DNA of 64,000 nucleotides from Nocardiopsis metallicus. GTDB lineage: Bacteria > Actinomycetota > Actinomycetes > Streptosporangiales > Streptosporangiaceae. The stretch covers positions 4,526,001 to 4,590,000 of the forward strand of contig NZ_JACHDO010000001.1 of the NCBI RefSeq assembly GCF_014201115.1. The letters are read 5' to 3'. This document shows, piece after piece, positions 18,369-26,746 of the stretch. Made by a program: the position numbers and the translations under genes. The stretch's first letter is position 1, and every line of letters starts with the position of its first letter. The notes below the pieces were generated by a model that was not told the DNA's origin, made no database searches, and saw nothing but the letters and a program-made list of their open reading frames with translations.

Positions 18369-19160
18369 TCAGGCCCCCGCGTGCGGACCGGCGCTGTCAA
18401 GGTCCGCGCCGTCGCGGATGCTTGCCAACAACATACCCGACAATTCCGATCGGCATACAAGGACATCGGGGAGTAGTGGGTCGGCTACGTTGTATTGCAG
18501 CTCTGAACCGTCGATCCGGGAAGTGTGCAGGCCAGAGGCGCGCGCGACCGCCACCGGGGCGGCGCTGTCCCACTCGTACTGCCCGCCCGCGTGCACGTAG
18601 ATGTCGGCGATGCCGAGCAGCACGGCGCAGATCTTCGCGCCGGCCGACCCCATCGGGACCACCTCGGCACCGAGCTGGGTCGCCATGCGCTGCACGAACG
18701 CGGGCGGTCGGGTGCGGCTCGCGGTGATGCGCAGCCGCTGGCCCTCGGGGCGCTCCTCCGGCAGCCACGGCGGGTCGACCGTGGACAGGCAGCTGCCCTG
18801 GGCGGGCAGCGCCACCGCACCGGCGACCAGGTCGCCGTTCTCCCAGAGCGCCACGTGCACGGCCCAGTCGGTGCGGCCGGGCTCGGAGAACTCCCGGGTC
18901 CCGTCGAGCGGGTCGATGATCCACACCCGCCGGGCCTTGAGCCGTGCCGGGTTGTCAGCGCCCTCCTCGGACAGCACCTCGTCGCTGGGCCGCAGCCGCC
19001 CGAGCGCGGAGAAGAGGAACTCGTGCGAGGTGCGGTCCCCCAGGGTGCGCAGGACCTCGGGCTCGTCGAAGCCGTGGCGGGCGCGCAGGCGCAGCAGCAG
19101 CTGCCCGGCCTCGCTCGCCAGGTCCCGGGCCACCTCATGATCGTTTCGGATGCTCTTCAC
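18369..19160 (-). CDS. cysQ: 3'(2'),5'-bisphosphate nucleotidase (PAP phosphatase)
   Basis: 263 residues of the inositol-monophosphatase superfamily with all metal-site motifs: SEEG (64-67), DPLDGT (83-88) and WDSAAP (197-202). CysQ removes PAP, the by-product left when sulfotransferases use PAPS, and so relieves product inhibition. The GTG start lies three bases after the stop of the sugar-phosphate transferase, so the two are translationally coupled. IMPase relatives are hard to separate by sequence alone; the cysD/cysN neighbours decide the call. Confidence 0.88.
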   Translation of the reverse strand: MKSIRNDHEVARDLASEAGQLLLRLRARHGFDEPEVLRTLGDRTSHEFLFSALGRLRPSDEVLSEEGADNPARLKARRVWIIDPLDGTREFSEPGRTDWAVHVALWENGDLVAGAVALPAQGSCLSTVDPPWLPEERPEGQRLRITASRTRPPAFVQRMATQLGAEVVPMGSAGAKICAVLLGIADIYVHAGGQYEWDSAAPVAVARASGLHTSRIDGSELQYNVADPLLPDVLVCRSELSGMLLASIRDGADLDSAGPHAGA

Positions 19161-19163
19161 CGG

Positions 19164-20690
19164 CTAGTATGCTCCCGCCCCACGGATCACCGCTGACCAC
19201 GTCTTCCACAGAATCTGGATGTCCAGCGTCAGCGACCAGTTTTCCACGTACCGCAGATCCAGACGGACCGATTCCTCCCAAGAGAGGTCGGAACGGCCGC
19301 TGACCTGCCACAGGCCCGTCAACCCCGGTTTGACCACCAGCCTGCGGCGGACGTCGTGCCCGTACTGGGCGACCTCCTCCGGCAGCGGCGGCCTGGGGCC
19401 GACGAGCGACATCTCTCCGCGCACCACGTTGATGAGCTGGGGAAGCTCGTCAAGCGAGTAGCGGCGCAGCCACGCCCCCGTGGGCGTGACCCTGGGATCC
19501 CGACGCATCTTGAAGAGCACACCGTCGTGCTCGTTGCGGGGCTGGAGGAGGCTCTTCAGTGCCTCCGCCCCGACCACCATCGTACGAAACTTGTAAACCG
19601 TGAACTCGGCCCCACCCCGGCCAACGCGCGTTTGCCGGAAAAAAGCGGGTCCGCCGCCCTCGGATCGGATCAGCAGGCACAGGACCAGGAAGAGGGGCGA
19701 GAGCAGGACCAGGGCGAGCGCGGCGGCGCAGCGGTCGAAGGCCCCCTTGACCAGGCGGCGGGCGCCGACGAGCTCGGGATGCTCCACGTGCAGCAGGGGC
19801 AGGCCCGCCACCGGGCGGATCGTGGTGCGCGGACCGGCGACCTCCATGAGGGCGGAGGCGACGGTGAGGTCGGTACCGGTCTTCTCCAGCTGCCAGGCCA
19901 GGCGGCGCAGCTCCACGCCGTCCATCTCGGGGCAGGCCAGGACGGCGACGGTGTCCGCGCCGACCAGTGCGGCGGCGTCGGCCGCGTCGGCGAAGCTGCC
20001 CAGGACCGGAACGCCCTCGATCGCGGCCGTGTGGGCCTCGTGTTCGGGCAGGCAGACGCCCACCACGCGCATGCCGTGGTAGATCTCGTCGCGGAAACGC
20101 CGGATGAGGTCACTCGCGGCCACTCCGTAGCCGACGACCACGACCCCGCTCATGCACGCCCCCGAACGGCGGCGCCGGTGCAGCGCCTTGCGCCGCGCGT
20201 AGCGCAGGCCGAGGCTGAGCAGGACGATCAGGGGCAGCGCGACCAGCACGTAGCCGCGGGCGAGGTCGAACTTCACGGCGTAGGCGCCGACCGCGACGGT
20301 GGCGGCCAGGACCGCTCCGGCGACCGCGACCCGGCGGTACTCCTCTGTGCCCACCCCGAGGAAGCGGCGTTCGTAGCCGCCGCCGAGGCAGACGAAGAGG
20401 ACCCAGACCAGCGGCAGGAGCAGGGAGATGACCAGGTAGGGGACGGTTGTGGCGGCGGCCAGGGAGCCGTGGAAGCGGACCGCGGTCCCGGCCAGGGTCG
20501 CTGTGAGGGCACCTGCCAGGTCCAGCCCGACCAGCCCGAGGACGTAGGGGCGCAACCAGGCGTCGGCCCGGGGGCCGGTGTTCACCAGGACCCGCCGGGG
20601 CGGGTGGGCGGCTGCTCCTTCCGGCCCTTTCGGACGTTCCCGCCGATGCGCGGCGGGTTTCCCCTGAACGGTCCCGCTGGTTGTCACCAC
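19164..20690 (-). CDS. polyprenyl-phosphate sugar-1-phosphate transferase (WbaP/CpsE-like)
   Basis: 508 residues in the long-PGT layout: four or five N-terminal membrane helices (about 45-165), a CoA-binding-like Rossmann domain (MSGVVVVGYGVAASDL), a membrane re-entrant helix (FDRCAAALALVLLSPLF) and a catalytic domain with FFRQTRVGRGG, VYKFRTM and the Asp-Glu pair of YSLDELPQLINV followed by GEMSLVGPRPP. It transfers a sugar-1-phosphate to undecaprenyl phosphate, the committed first step of repeat-unit assembly. GTG at 20690 has GGGGGAT upstream. It is first in the operon with cysQ, cysD and cysN. Confidence 0.9.
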   Translation of the reverse strand: MVTTSGTVQGKPAAHRRERPKGPEGAAAHPPRRVLVNTGPRADAWLRPYVLGLVGLDLAGALTATLAGTAVRFHGSLAAATTVPYLVISLLLPLVWVLFVCLGGGYERRFLGVGTEEYRRVAVAGAVLAATVAVGAYAVKFDLARGYVLVALPLIVLLSLGLRYARRKALHRRRRSGACMSGVVVVGYGVAASDLIRRFRDEIYHGMRVVGVCLPEHEAHTAAIEGVPVLGSFADAADAAALVGADTVAVLACPEMDGVELRRLAWQLEKTGTDLTVASALMEVAGPRTTIRPVAGLPLLHVEHPELVGARRLVKGAFDRCAAALALVLLSPLFLVLCLLIRSEGGGPAFFRQTRVGRGGAEFTVYKFRTMVVGAEALKSLLQPRNEHDGVLFKMRRDPRVTPTGAWLRRYSLDELPQLINVVRGEMSLVGPRPPLPEEVAQYGHDVRRRLVVKPGLTGLWQVSGRSDLSWEESVRLDLRYVENWSLTLDIQILWKTWSAVIRGAGAY

Positions 20691-20720
20691 GTATCCCCCA
20701 AGACCACGTACGGATTCCTG

Positions 20721-20735
20721 TACTCACTATGAGTA
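20721..20735 (-). promoter_or_regulatory. palindrome upstream of the PGT-cysQDN operon
   Basis: TACTCA-CTA-TGAGTA, a perfect 6-bp inverted repeat 31 bases before the start of the sugar-phosphate transferase gene. A role as operator is inferred. The rest of the 338-base gap to the next gene holds a terminator-like structure at 20910-20944 and nothing else I can support. Confidence 0.35.
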
Positions 20736-20909
20736 ATCGCCCCTGGCGTCATGGGACTCACGCGGAGGGTGTGAGCGGGGCGCGCTTCGGGGGCGGAACT
20801 CGTACCGCCAACCCGAACAGTAACCAAAAGTAGTGGAAAAGTCGCCGTAGGTTGCGGCCTGTTGGGGAAGAAGTCCCGATCCAGCCGAGAACGTGTCTTT
20901 CCTGAGACC

Positions 20910-20944
20910 GGCCGGACCCTGCCCCTTAGGGACAGGACCCGGCC
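20910..20944 (-). terminator. terminator-like palindrome after the DsbA-like gene
   Basis: GGCCGG-ac-CCTG-c-CCC-TTA-GGG-a-CAGG-ac-CCGGCC: thirteen base pairs interrupted by three symmetric internal mismatches, 84 bases downstream of the gene ending at 21029. Confidence 0.45.
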
Positions 20945-21028
20945 AGATAGTGCCTGGACCGAAACCCTGCACGAAACGTGACGCGGCACGGACCCAGCAC
21001 CGGGGGCGCCGGGTCGGCACCCAGAGCG

Positions 21029-22003
21029 TCAGGCCAGCGAGGGGTCCATGACCGCCGCGAGCCGCAGGTGCGGCTCGGCCAGCTCCCGCTCCCCCTGGCG
21101 CTGGAGCGTGCGCCCCAGCAGAAGGTGGGCGTAGGCGTCGTCCGCGCTCTCCTCGAGCAGCGCCTCAAGAGTGCTCCGCGCCCGGTTCAGCTGGGCGGAA
21201 CGGTAGTAGGCACGGGCAGCCAGGAAGCGCACGCCGCGGTCGGCGGCGTAGGTCTCGGTCAGCGGCCCGAGCAGTTCGAGCGCGCCCAGCGGGTTGGCGA
21301 GCTCGAGCAGCGCCTCGGCCCGACGCAGCCGCTCCACCTCCTCCGGGATCCGCCTCGGCTCCCGCCCGGCCGCCTCGTCCAGGAACTCGGCGATCAGCTC
21401 GGGCGGCTGGGCCCCGGTGAGCGCCATGCCGTTGGCCACGAAGGTCGGCGAGGTACGTACGCCCTCGGCCTGCCCCCACAGCAGGAGTTCACGGACCAGC
21501 TCCGCACCGCCGCCACCGGCCAGCAGCTCCCCGCCCCGGGCGAACCCGGCCTCGGTGGCGATGCCCGCCAGCACCCCGGGGTCGGCGATGTCACGGCCTT
21601 CCACGAAGTGGGCGCGCAGTACGCCTTCGGCAACGGCGTCCTGGACCGCGGGGCCCTCGGCCGCGGCCAGGGCGAGCAGCCGGTGGGCGTCGTGGCTGTC
21701 GGCCCGCCAGGCCGCACCCCAGCGGTCGCCGAGCCCCTCGGCGGCGGCCAGCTCCGACATCTGGACCAGCTCGCCGTCCCCGTCCCGGACGGGGCCGCAG
21801 GCCTCCGGCGCGACCTCGACGAAGGGGTCGCGCAGGAACTCCTCGACCGGCTCGGACACGGCGGGCGCCGTGGGGTCGACCCGGTAGGGCCGCCACACGA
21901 CCTCGACCGGCTCGCCGGACCGCTCGGCCAGCGCGCGCTCCAGGCGTCGCTTACCGATGTACATCCAGGGGCAGACCACGTCCGCCCAGATCTCGATCCT
22001 CAT
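21029..22003 (-). CDS. DsbA/FrnE-family thioredoxin-fold protein with C-terminal TPR-like region
   Basis: 324 residues. The first 210 form a DsbA-like domain of the FrnE/HCCA-isomerase group: IEIWADVVCPWMYIGKRRLE at the start and GVRTSPTFVANG (cis-Pro loop) near residue 180. The usual CPWC is CPWM here, leaving one active-site cysteine (C11). Residues about 225-324 are alpha-helical repeats of TPR type (LEELANP.., AYYRSAQLNRARSTLEALLE, AHLLLGRTLQRQG). No signal peptide, so it is cytoplasmic. The ATG lies beside a 36-bp palindrome shared with a divergent TetR gene, which probably controls it. A monothiol or glutathione-S-transferase-like role is possible. Confidence 0.78.
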   Translation of the reverse strand: MRIEIWADVVCPWMYIGKRRLERALAERSGEPVEVVWRPYRVDPTAPAVSEPVEEFLRDPFVEVAPEACGPVRDGDGELVQMSELAAAEGLGDRWGAAWRADSHDAHRLLALAAAEGPAVQDAVAEGVLRAHFVEGRDIADPGVLAGIATEAGFARGGELLAGGGGAELVRELLLWGQAEGVRTSPTFVANGMALTGAQPPELIAEFLDEAAGREPRRIPEEVERLRRAEALLELANPLGALELLGPLTETYAADRGVRFLAARAYYRSAQLNRARSTLEALLEESADDAYAHLLLGRTLQRQGERELAEPHLRLAAVMDPSLA

Positions 22004-22023
22004 GCGAACAGAGTAAACGACAC

Positions 22024-22059
22024 CTGTCGCTTAATCAACACATGTTGCTTAAGCGACAG
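22024..22059. promoter_or_regulatory. 36-bp palindromic operator between divergent genes
   Basis: CTGTCGCTTAA (22024-22034) and its perfect inverted copy TTAAGCGACAG (22049-22059) enclose a 14-base centre that is itself nearly symmetric. It covers the whole space between the DsbA-like start and the TetR start and is the obvious TetR binding site. Confidence 0.72.
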
Positions 22060-22635
22060 ATGTCGTACCCTGGTCCCGTGAATCCCGATGACCCCCGAGT
22101 CCAACGCACCCGCGACCGGCTGCGCGCCGCCCTGCTGTTCCTCGCCGCCGAACGGGAGCTCGGCTCCGTGACCATGGCCGCCGTGGCCAGGCAGGCCGGG
22201 ATCAACCGGGCCACGGCCTACCAGCACTACGCCGACCTGGACGCCCTGGTCGCCGACGCGATGGACGGCGCCCTCAGCCACGTGGCCCGCTGCGCCGCCC
22301 TCTGCCCGCTCGACCAGCCCCGGGACCGGGCCCCCGAGCCGTTGGTCGACCTGTTCACCCACGTCGCGGCCAACGCCGTGCTCTACCAGCGAATGCTCTC
22401 CGCGCAGGGCAGCGCCCGCTTCTCGAACCTGCTGCGCCAACGGCTCACCGAGGCCCTCACCGACCGCTTCAGCGCCGGGGCCCGGCCACCCGGCTTCGAC
22501 GACGTCCCGGTCACCACCCACGCCGCCTATCTCGCGGGCGCCCTGGTCGGGGTGGTCGCCGTCGCCTGCACCGAGGACAGGGCCCCCGCGGACCACGCCC
22601 ACGCCGCCTGGCGCCTGCTGGTCCCCGCGCCCTAG
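22060..22635 (+). CDS. TetR family regulator
   Basis: About 191 residues; HTH at the N-terminus (GSVTMAAVARQAGINRATAYQHYADLDALV) with a short ligand domain. The start is uncertain: ATG 22042 lies inside the operator, ATG 22060 just outside it, GTG 22078 fits the usual length best; none has a clear ribosome binding site. Divergent from the DsbA-like gene across a 36-bp palindrome, so it likely represses both. Its stop codon shares the tetranucleotide CTAG with the stop of the convergent LacI gene. Confidence 0.82.
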   Translation: MSYPGPVNPDDPRVQRTRDRLRAALLFLAAERELGSVTMAAVARQAGINRATAYQHYADLDALVADAMDGALSHVARCAALCPLDQPRDRAPEPLVDLFTHVAANAVLYQRMLSAQGSARFSNLLRQRLTEALTDRFSAGARPPGFDDVPVTTHAAYLAGALVGVVAVACTEDRAPADHAHAAWRLLVPAP

Positions 22636-23648
22636 GGCGGCGGAGCGGTGCTGTGGCGAACGATGAGTTCGGTGGCCAGTTCCACCCGGGAGCTCTCGAT
22701 GGTCTCGTTCTGGACGAGCCTGTGCACCGTGCGCACCGCGAGACGGCCCATGTCGGCCAGCGGCTGGCGCACCGTGGTCAGCGGCGGTGAGGACCAGCGG
22801 GCTTCCGGAAGGTCGTCGAAACCGACCACGCTGACGTCGTCGGGCACGCTCAGGCCCCGCTGGCGCAACGCCTCGTAGACGCCCAGAGCCATCTGGTCGC
22901 TGGAGACGAACACCGCGGTGGGGTGGTCCTCCCCCGCGAAGAGGCGCTGACCGGCCCGGAAGCCGGACTCGTAGGTGAACTCGGCCGGTGCGACCAGGGC
23001 CGGGTCCACGCTCAGACCCGCCGTCTCCAGGCCCGCGCGGTAGCCGTCGAGCCTGGCCCGGCTGCACCAGAGCTCGGGCCGACCCTCCACGAAACCGATG
23101 CGCCGGTGGCCGAGCTGGATCAGGTACTCGGTGGCGCTGAGACCACCGGCCCAGTTGGTGGCGCCGACCGTCGGCGTGACCAGTTCGGGTACGCCCACCG
23201 CGTCGATCACCACAGCGGGCACGTCCAGGTCGCGCAACTGGCCGTTGAGTTCGGGGTCCAGGTCGGTGGTGACCAGGATCGCGCCGTCGCTGACCCGCGC
23301 GCGGACGTTGTCCAGCCACTGGCGGGCCGCCTTGGGCCGGTTGTGTATGGCCGAGACGACCACCCCGGTACCCGACTGGTGGGCGGCGTCCTCCACGCCC
23401 CGGATGATCTCGACCGCCCACGGACTGTCGAGATCGTTGAAGACCAGGTCGAGCAGGCCGACCCGTTCCCTGGGACGGGAACCGCGGCGGCGGTAGCCGT
23501 GCGTGCGCAGCAGGGTCTCGATCCGCTCCCGGGTGGCCGGTGCGACGTCGCCCCGGCCGTTGAGAACGCGCGAGACCGTCGGCGCGGAGACACCCGCCTC
23601 CGCCGCGATGACGGAGATGGTGACCTCTCGTGAGGGGGTAGCGCCCAC
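22632..23648 (-). CDS. LacI family regulator
   Basis: 338 residues; the LacI HTH (VTISVIAAEAGVSAPTVSRV, about residues 9-28) and hinge, then a periplasmic-binding-fold effector domain ending with the QPLADMGRLAV segment. GTG at 23648 has a near-perfect AAGGAGGT upstream. It is divergent from a GH10 xylanase gene with LacI-type inverted repeats in the 145-base space between. It is therefore probably a xylan or xylo-oligosaccharide-responsive repressor of that gene and itself. Confidence 0.88.
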   Translation of the reverse strand: MGATPSREVTISVIAAEAGVSAPTVSRVLNGRGDVAPATRERIETLLRTHGYRRRGSRPRERVGLLDLVFNDLDSPWAVEIIRGVEDAAHQSGTGVVVSAIHNRPKAARQWLDNVRARVSDGAILVTTDLDPELNGQLRDLDVPAVVIDAVGVPELVTPTVGATNWAGGLSATEYLIQLGHRRIGFVEGRPELWCSRARLDGYRAGLETAGLSVDPALVAPAEFTYESGFRAGQRLFAGEDHPTAVFVSSDQMALGVYEALRQRGLSVPDDVSVVGFDDLPEARWSSPPLTTVRQPLADMGRLAVRTVHRLVQNETIESSRVELATELIVRHSTAPPP

Positions 23649-23699
23649 TGAACCTCCTTGGTCCAGCACCAGACTACGAGATCTTCGCGACAAGGGGTC

Positions 23700-23771
23700 T
23701 TGACGCTCCCTCCGACAGAATTTACTGTCCATTTCCAACAAGTTTCGGAAGTTTCCGGAACTTAACCGGAA
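23700..23771 (+). promoter_or_regulatory. xylanase promoter with LacI-type operators
   Basis: TTGACG (23700-23705) and TACTGT (23723-23728) are spaced 17 bases. Downstream lie two overlapping inverted repeats: CGGAA-GT-TTCCG (23746-23757) and TTCCGG-N7-CCGGAA (23753-23771). The first resembles the CGAA-N-TTCG type boxes known upstream of actinobacterial xylanase genes. Confidence 0.5.
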
Positions 23772-23793
23772 AACTGAGTCTGGAGCCCCCGCT

Positions 23794-24906
23794 ATGAGAC
23801 AGATTCGACTCTCCGCAGCCGTGCTCACCGCATTGGCTCTGACCCTGCCCGCGACCGGCGTCGCGTCGGCCGACATCCGGCCGGAAACCGCCCACCGACA
23901 GGACACCACCCTCCGCGACGCGGCCCCCAGCGGCTTCGTGATCGGCAGCGCCGTCGCGGGCGGCGGACACCACCAGGACGAGGACTACCCCGACCCCTTC
24001 ACCGGGGACCAGACCTACCGGCAGCTCCTGGCCGAGCAGTTCAGCTCGGTGTCCGCGGAGAACCAGATGAAGTGGGACCACCTGCGCCCGGGTCCGGACG
24101 AGTACGCCTTCGAGGACGCCGACGCCATCGTCGAGTTCGCCCAGGCCAACGGGCAGGACGTACGCGGGCACACCCTCCTGTGGCACAGCCAGAACCCCGA
24201 CTGGCTGGAGAACGGCAACTACTCCCCCGAAGAGCTGCGCGCGATCCTCCAGGACCACGTCGAGACCGTGGTCGGCCGCTACGCGGGACAGATCCAGCAG
24301 TGGGACGTGGCCAACGAGATCTTCGACGACGGCGGCAACCTGCGCACCGGGGACAACATCTGGATCCGTGAGCTGGGGGTGGAGATCGTCGGTGACGCGT
24401 TCCGCTGGGCGCACGCGGCCGACCCCTCGGCGGAGCTCTACTTCAACGACTACAACGTCGAGGACGTCAACGCCAAGAGCAACGCCTACTACGAGCTGAC
24501 CCGGGAACTGCTGGCGGAGGGTGTGCCGGTGCACGGCTTCTCCGCGCAGACCCACCTCGCGCTCCAGTACGGATTCCCGTCCAGTCTCCAGCAGAACCTG
24601 GAGCGCTTCGAGGCCCTCGGCCTGGCCACGGCGCTGACCGAGGTGGACGTGCGCATGCAGCTCCCCGACGGCGGCGAGCCCACCGAGCAGCAACTGGAGG
24701 AGCAGGCCGACTACTACGCCCGCGCCCTGGAGGCCTGCCTGAACGTCAGCAGCTGCGAATCGTTCACCGTCTGGGGCTTCCCCGACCGCTACTCCTGGGT
24801 GCCCAACACCTTCCCGGGTGAGGGCGGCGCCACCATCTACTGGGACGACTACACGACCAAGCCCGCCTACGACGCGCTCCGGGAGACCCTCCTGGCGGCG
24901 TCCTGA
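23794..24906 (+). CDS. secreted endo-1,4-beta-xylanase, GH10
   Basis: 370 residues: signal peptide (about 1-26, ending VASA) and a single GH10 domain. Acid/base E175 lies in WDVANEIF and nucleophile E283 in ALTEVDVRM; SAENQMKWD and RGHTLLWHSQ are also conserved. It cleaves internal xylan bonds outside the cell. There is no carbohydrate-binding module, so it is a minimal enzyme. GGAG lies eight bases before the ATG. Expression is probably under the divergent LacI regulator. Confidence 0.93.
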   Translation: MRQIRLSAAVLTALALTLPATGVASADIRPETAHRQDTTLRDAAPSGFVIGSAVAGGGHHQDEDYPDPFTGDQTYRQLLAEQFSSVSAENQMKWDHLRPGPDEYAFEDADAIVEFAQANGQDVRGHTLLWHSQNPDWLENGNYSPEELRAILQDHVETVVGRYAGQIQQWDVANEIFDDGGNLRTGDNIWIRELGVEIVGDAFRWAHAADPSAELYFNDYNVEDVNAKSNAYYELTRELLAEGVPVHGFSAQTHLALQYGFPSSLQQNLERFEALGLATALTEVDVRMQLPDGGEPTEQQLEEQADYYARALEACLNVSSCESFTVWGFPDRYSWVPNTFPGEGGATIYWDDYTTKPAYDALRETLLAAS

Positions 24907-24928
24907 TCCCTGCTGGCGGATCCGTCCG

Positions 24929-24954
24929 GGGCCCGGATGCCCGCGTCCGGGCCC
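24929..24954. terminator. bidirectional terminator between xylanase and pth
   Basis: GGGCCCGG and CCGGGCCC enclose a 10-base loop between two convergent genes. Confidence 0.45.
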
Positions 24955-24962
24955 GGGGCGGG

Positions 24963-25544
24963 TCAGGCCGCGGTGTGGAAGATGTTCTGCGCCTTGCCCA
25001 GGCCGTCGGTGAGGATGGTGCGGACCGCGTCGGCGGCGCGCCCCACGTTCAGGTCCAGCTCGGGGCTCTCGGTGGAGGAGAAGTCGCGCAGGACGTAGGC
25101 GGCCGGGTCCATCCGCCCGGGGGGACGGCCCACACCGAAGCGGACCCGCAGGTAGTCGGGACCGGAGAGGGAGGCGGTGGCCGACTTCAGCCCGTTGTGG
25201 CCGCCGGAGCCGCCGCCCTTCTTCAGTTTGAGGGCCCCGAAGTCGATGTCCATCTCGTCGTGCACGACGATGATCCGCTCCATGGGCACCTTGTAGAACC
25301 GGGCCAGCCCGGCGATCGGCCCGCCGGACAGGTTCATGAAGGTGCGCGGCTTGGCCAGGACCACAGAGACGCCGTCGATCCGGGTCTCGGCGACCTCGGC
25401 GTGCGCCTTGTGCACCTTCCAGCGCTCGCCCTGGTCCGCGGCCATGGCGTCCACCACCATGAACCCGGCGTTGTGCCGGTTGCCCGCGTACTTGGGGCCG
25501 GGGTTGCCCAGCCCCACGACCAGCCAGCGCTCGGCCTCAGCCAT
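24963..25544 (-). CDS. pth: peptidyl-tRNA hydrolase
   Basis: 193 residues; releases tRNA from stalled peptidyl-tRNA in the cytoplasm. Conserved GLGNPG (11-16), NRHN with catalytic H24, the FMNLSG loop and VVHDEMDIDFG are all present. ATG at 25544 is chosen from the family N-terminus and the upstream GAGGAC; an in-frame extension upstream holds two near-identical CCCGGGCTCT repeats and looks like leader. It lies downstream of rplY as in many actinobacteria, but a strong hairpin separates the two. Confidence 0.95.
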   Translation of the reverse strand: MAEAERWLVVGLGNPGPKYAGNRHNAGFMVVDAMAADQGERWKVHKAHAEVAETRIDGVSVVLAKPRTFMNLSGGPIAGLARFYKVPMERIIVVHDEMDIDFGALKLKKGGGSGGHNGLKSATASLSGPDYLRVRFGVGRPPGRMDPAAYVLRDFSSTESPELDLNVGRAADAVRTILTDGLGKAQNIFHTAA

Positions 25545-25669
25545 GTCCTCGTCCCTGCTCTCCCTGAAACCCGGGCTCTCACCGGAACCCGGGCTCTTCC
25601 GGAATCCCAACCTGCTCAGAAAACTCCACATGCCGACCGACACTATCGAGCCGGCGACCCCGCACACGC

Positions 25670-25707
25670 CGAGCGCGCGGCCCCTGGGAAGGGGAACCGC
25701 GCGCTCG
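25670..25707 (-). terminator. terminator after rplY
   Basis: An 11-bp stem (CGAGCGCGCGG / CCGCGCGCTCG) continued by a 4-bp CCCC/GGGG stem across a two-base bulge, 25 bases past the rplY stop. Confidence 0.7.
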
Positions 25708-25732
25708 GTGATGTGTGGTGTGGCACCGCGCC

Positions 25733-26332
25733 TTACTCGGCGGCGGCAGCCTCAGCGCTCTCGGAAGCCTCGCCGCTGGTCTCCGGCTCCTCCTCCACGC
25801 GCGGCGCGGAGACGGTGAGCAGGAGCGACTCGGGGTCGGTCACCAGGGTGACGCCCTCGGGCAGCTTCAGGTCGGCGGCGGTCGGGGTGGCGCCGATCTC
25901 CAGACCCTCGATGTCGAACTCGACACCGTTCGGGATGTGGGTGGCCTCAGCCTCGACGGTCACGGTGACGAGCTCCTGGTTGAGCACGCCGGGAGCCTTG
26001 ACCTCACCGGTGAGGGAGACGTTGATCTCGACCTCGACCTTCTCACCCTTGGAGACGACCAGCAGGTCGATGTGCTCCAGGAAGCCCTTGATGGCGTCGC
26101 GCTGCACGCTCTTGGGCAGGGCAAGGTTGTCCTTGTCCAGGCCTTCGAGGCGAATCAGGACGTTCGGGGTCTTCAGGGCGAGCATGAGATCGTGGCCCGG
26201 CAGGTTCAGGTGGCGGGGCTCGGTGCCGTGGCCGTAGAGGACGGCCGGCACCTTACCCGCGCGGCGGGCGCGACGGGAGGCGCCCTTGCCGAATTCCGTG
26301 CGGGGCTCGGCAGCGATACGTACCTCGGACAC
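25733..26332 (-). CDS. rplY: 50S ribosomal protein L25, long CTC/TL5 form
   Basis: 199 residues: an N-terminal L25 5S-rRNA-binding domain (EVRIAAEPRTEFGKGASRRAR) and a C-terminal CTC domain, ending in a Glu/Ala-rich tail. GTG at 26332 has GAGGAG seven bases upstream. It helps stabilise the central protuberance of the 50S subunit. A CCCCG-N5-CGGGG hairpin lies in the leader just before the ribosome binding site. Members with the C-terminal domain are often called Ctc. Confidence 0.93.
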   Translation of the reverse strand: MSEVRIAAEPRTEFGKGASRRARRAGKVPAVLYGHGTEPRHLNLPGHDLMLALKTPNVLIRLEGLDKDNLALPKSVQRDAIKGFLEHIDLLVVSKGEKVEVEINVSLTGEVKAPGVLNQELVTVTVEAEATHIPNGVEFDIEGLEIGATPTAADLKLPEGVTLVTDPESLLLTVSAPRVEEEPETSGEASESAEAAAAE

Positions 26333-26620
26333 GACAAAACTCCTCGGGTTCAACCCCGCAGCACGGGGAACACGACTCCAGTAGTACGAACGATTCTCGC
26401 CTTCGGCGGAGAATGACGGCGGGGTCGCCCAGCTTGCCGGGGACTCGACCGCCCTGGTTCCAGGCGTGCCCGGCGAGCCGTCACCGGACCGGTTCGGCCC
26501 GGGAACGCTCGTCGCGCACCCCTGCCCGTGTTGGTTCCAGGCGGATACACAGCAGGAATCCACCCGGGCACGGGGACACTCGGTCAAGTCTACTGGCTCT
26601 GGTGACGACTCCGTACATGC

Positions 26621-26654
26621 CCCACCGGCGGGGCCTTGCGGTCCCGCCGGTGGG
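26621..26654 (-). terminator. terminator after prs
   Basis: CCCACCGGCGGG and CCCGCCGGTGGG form a perfect 12-bp stem with a 10-base loop, 93 bases past the prs stop. The 414-base gap between prs and rplY holds this structure and the rplY leader; I see no gene. Confidence 0.65.
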
Positions 26655-26746
26655 CACACACGGCGCCTGGGGGGCTGCTGAGGGGACCTCAGCGGACTCC
26701 GGTCGGGCCGGAGGTACTGCTGATACGGCTGATGAAACCGGTGAAG

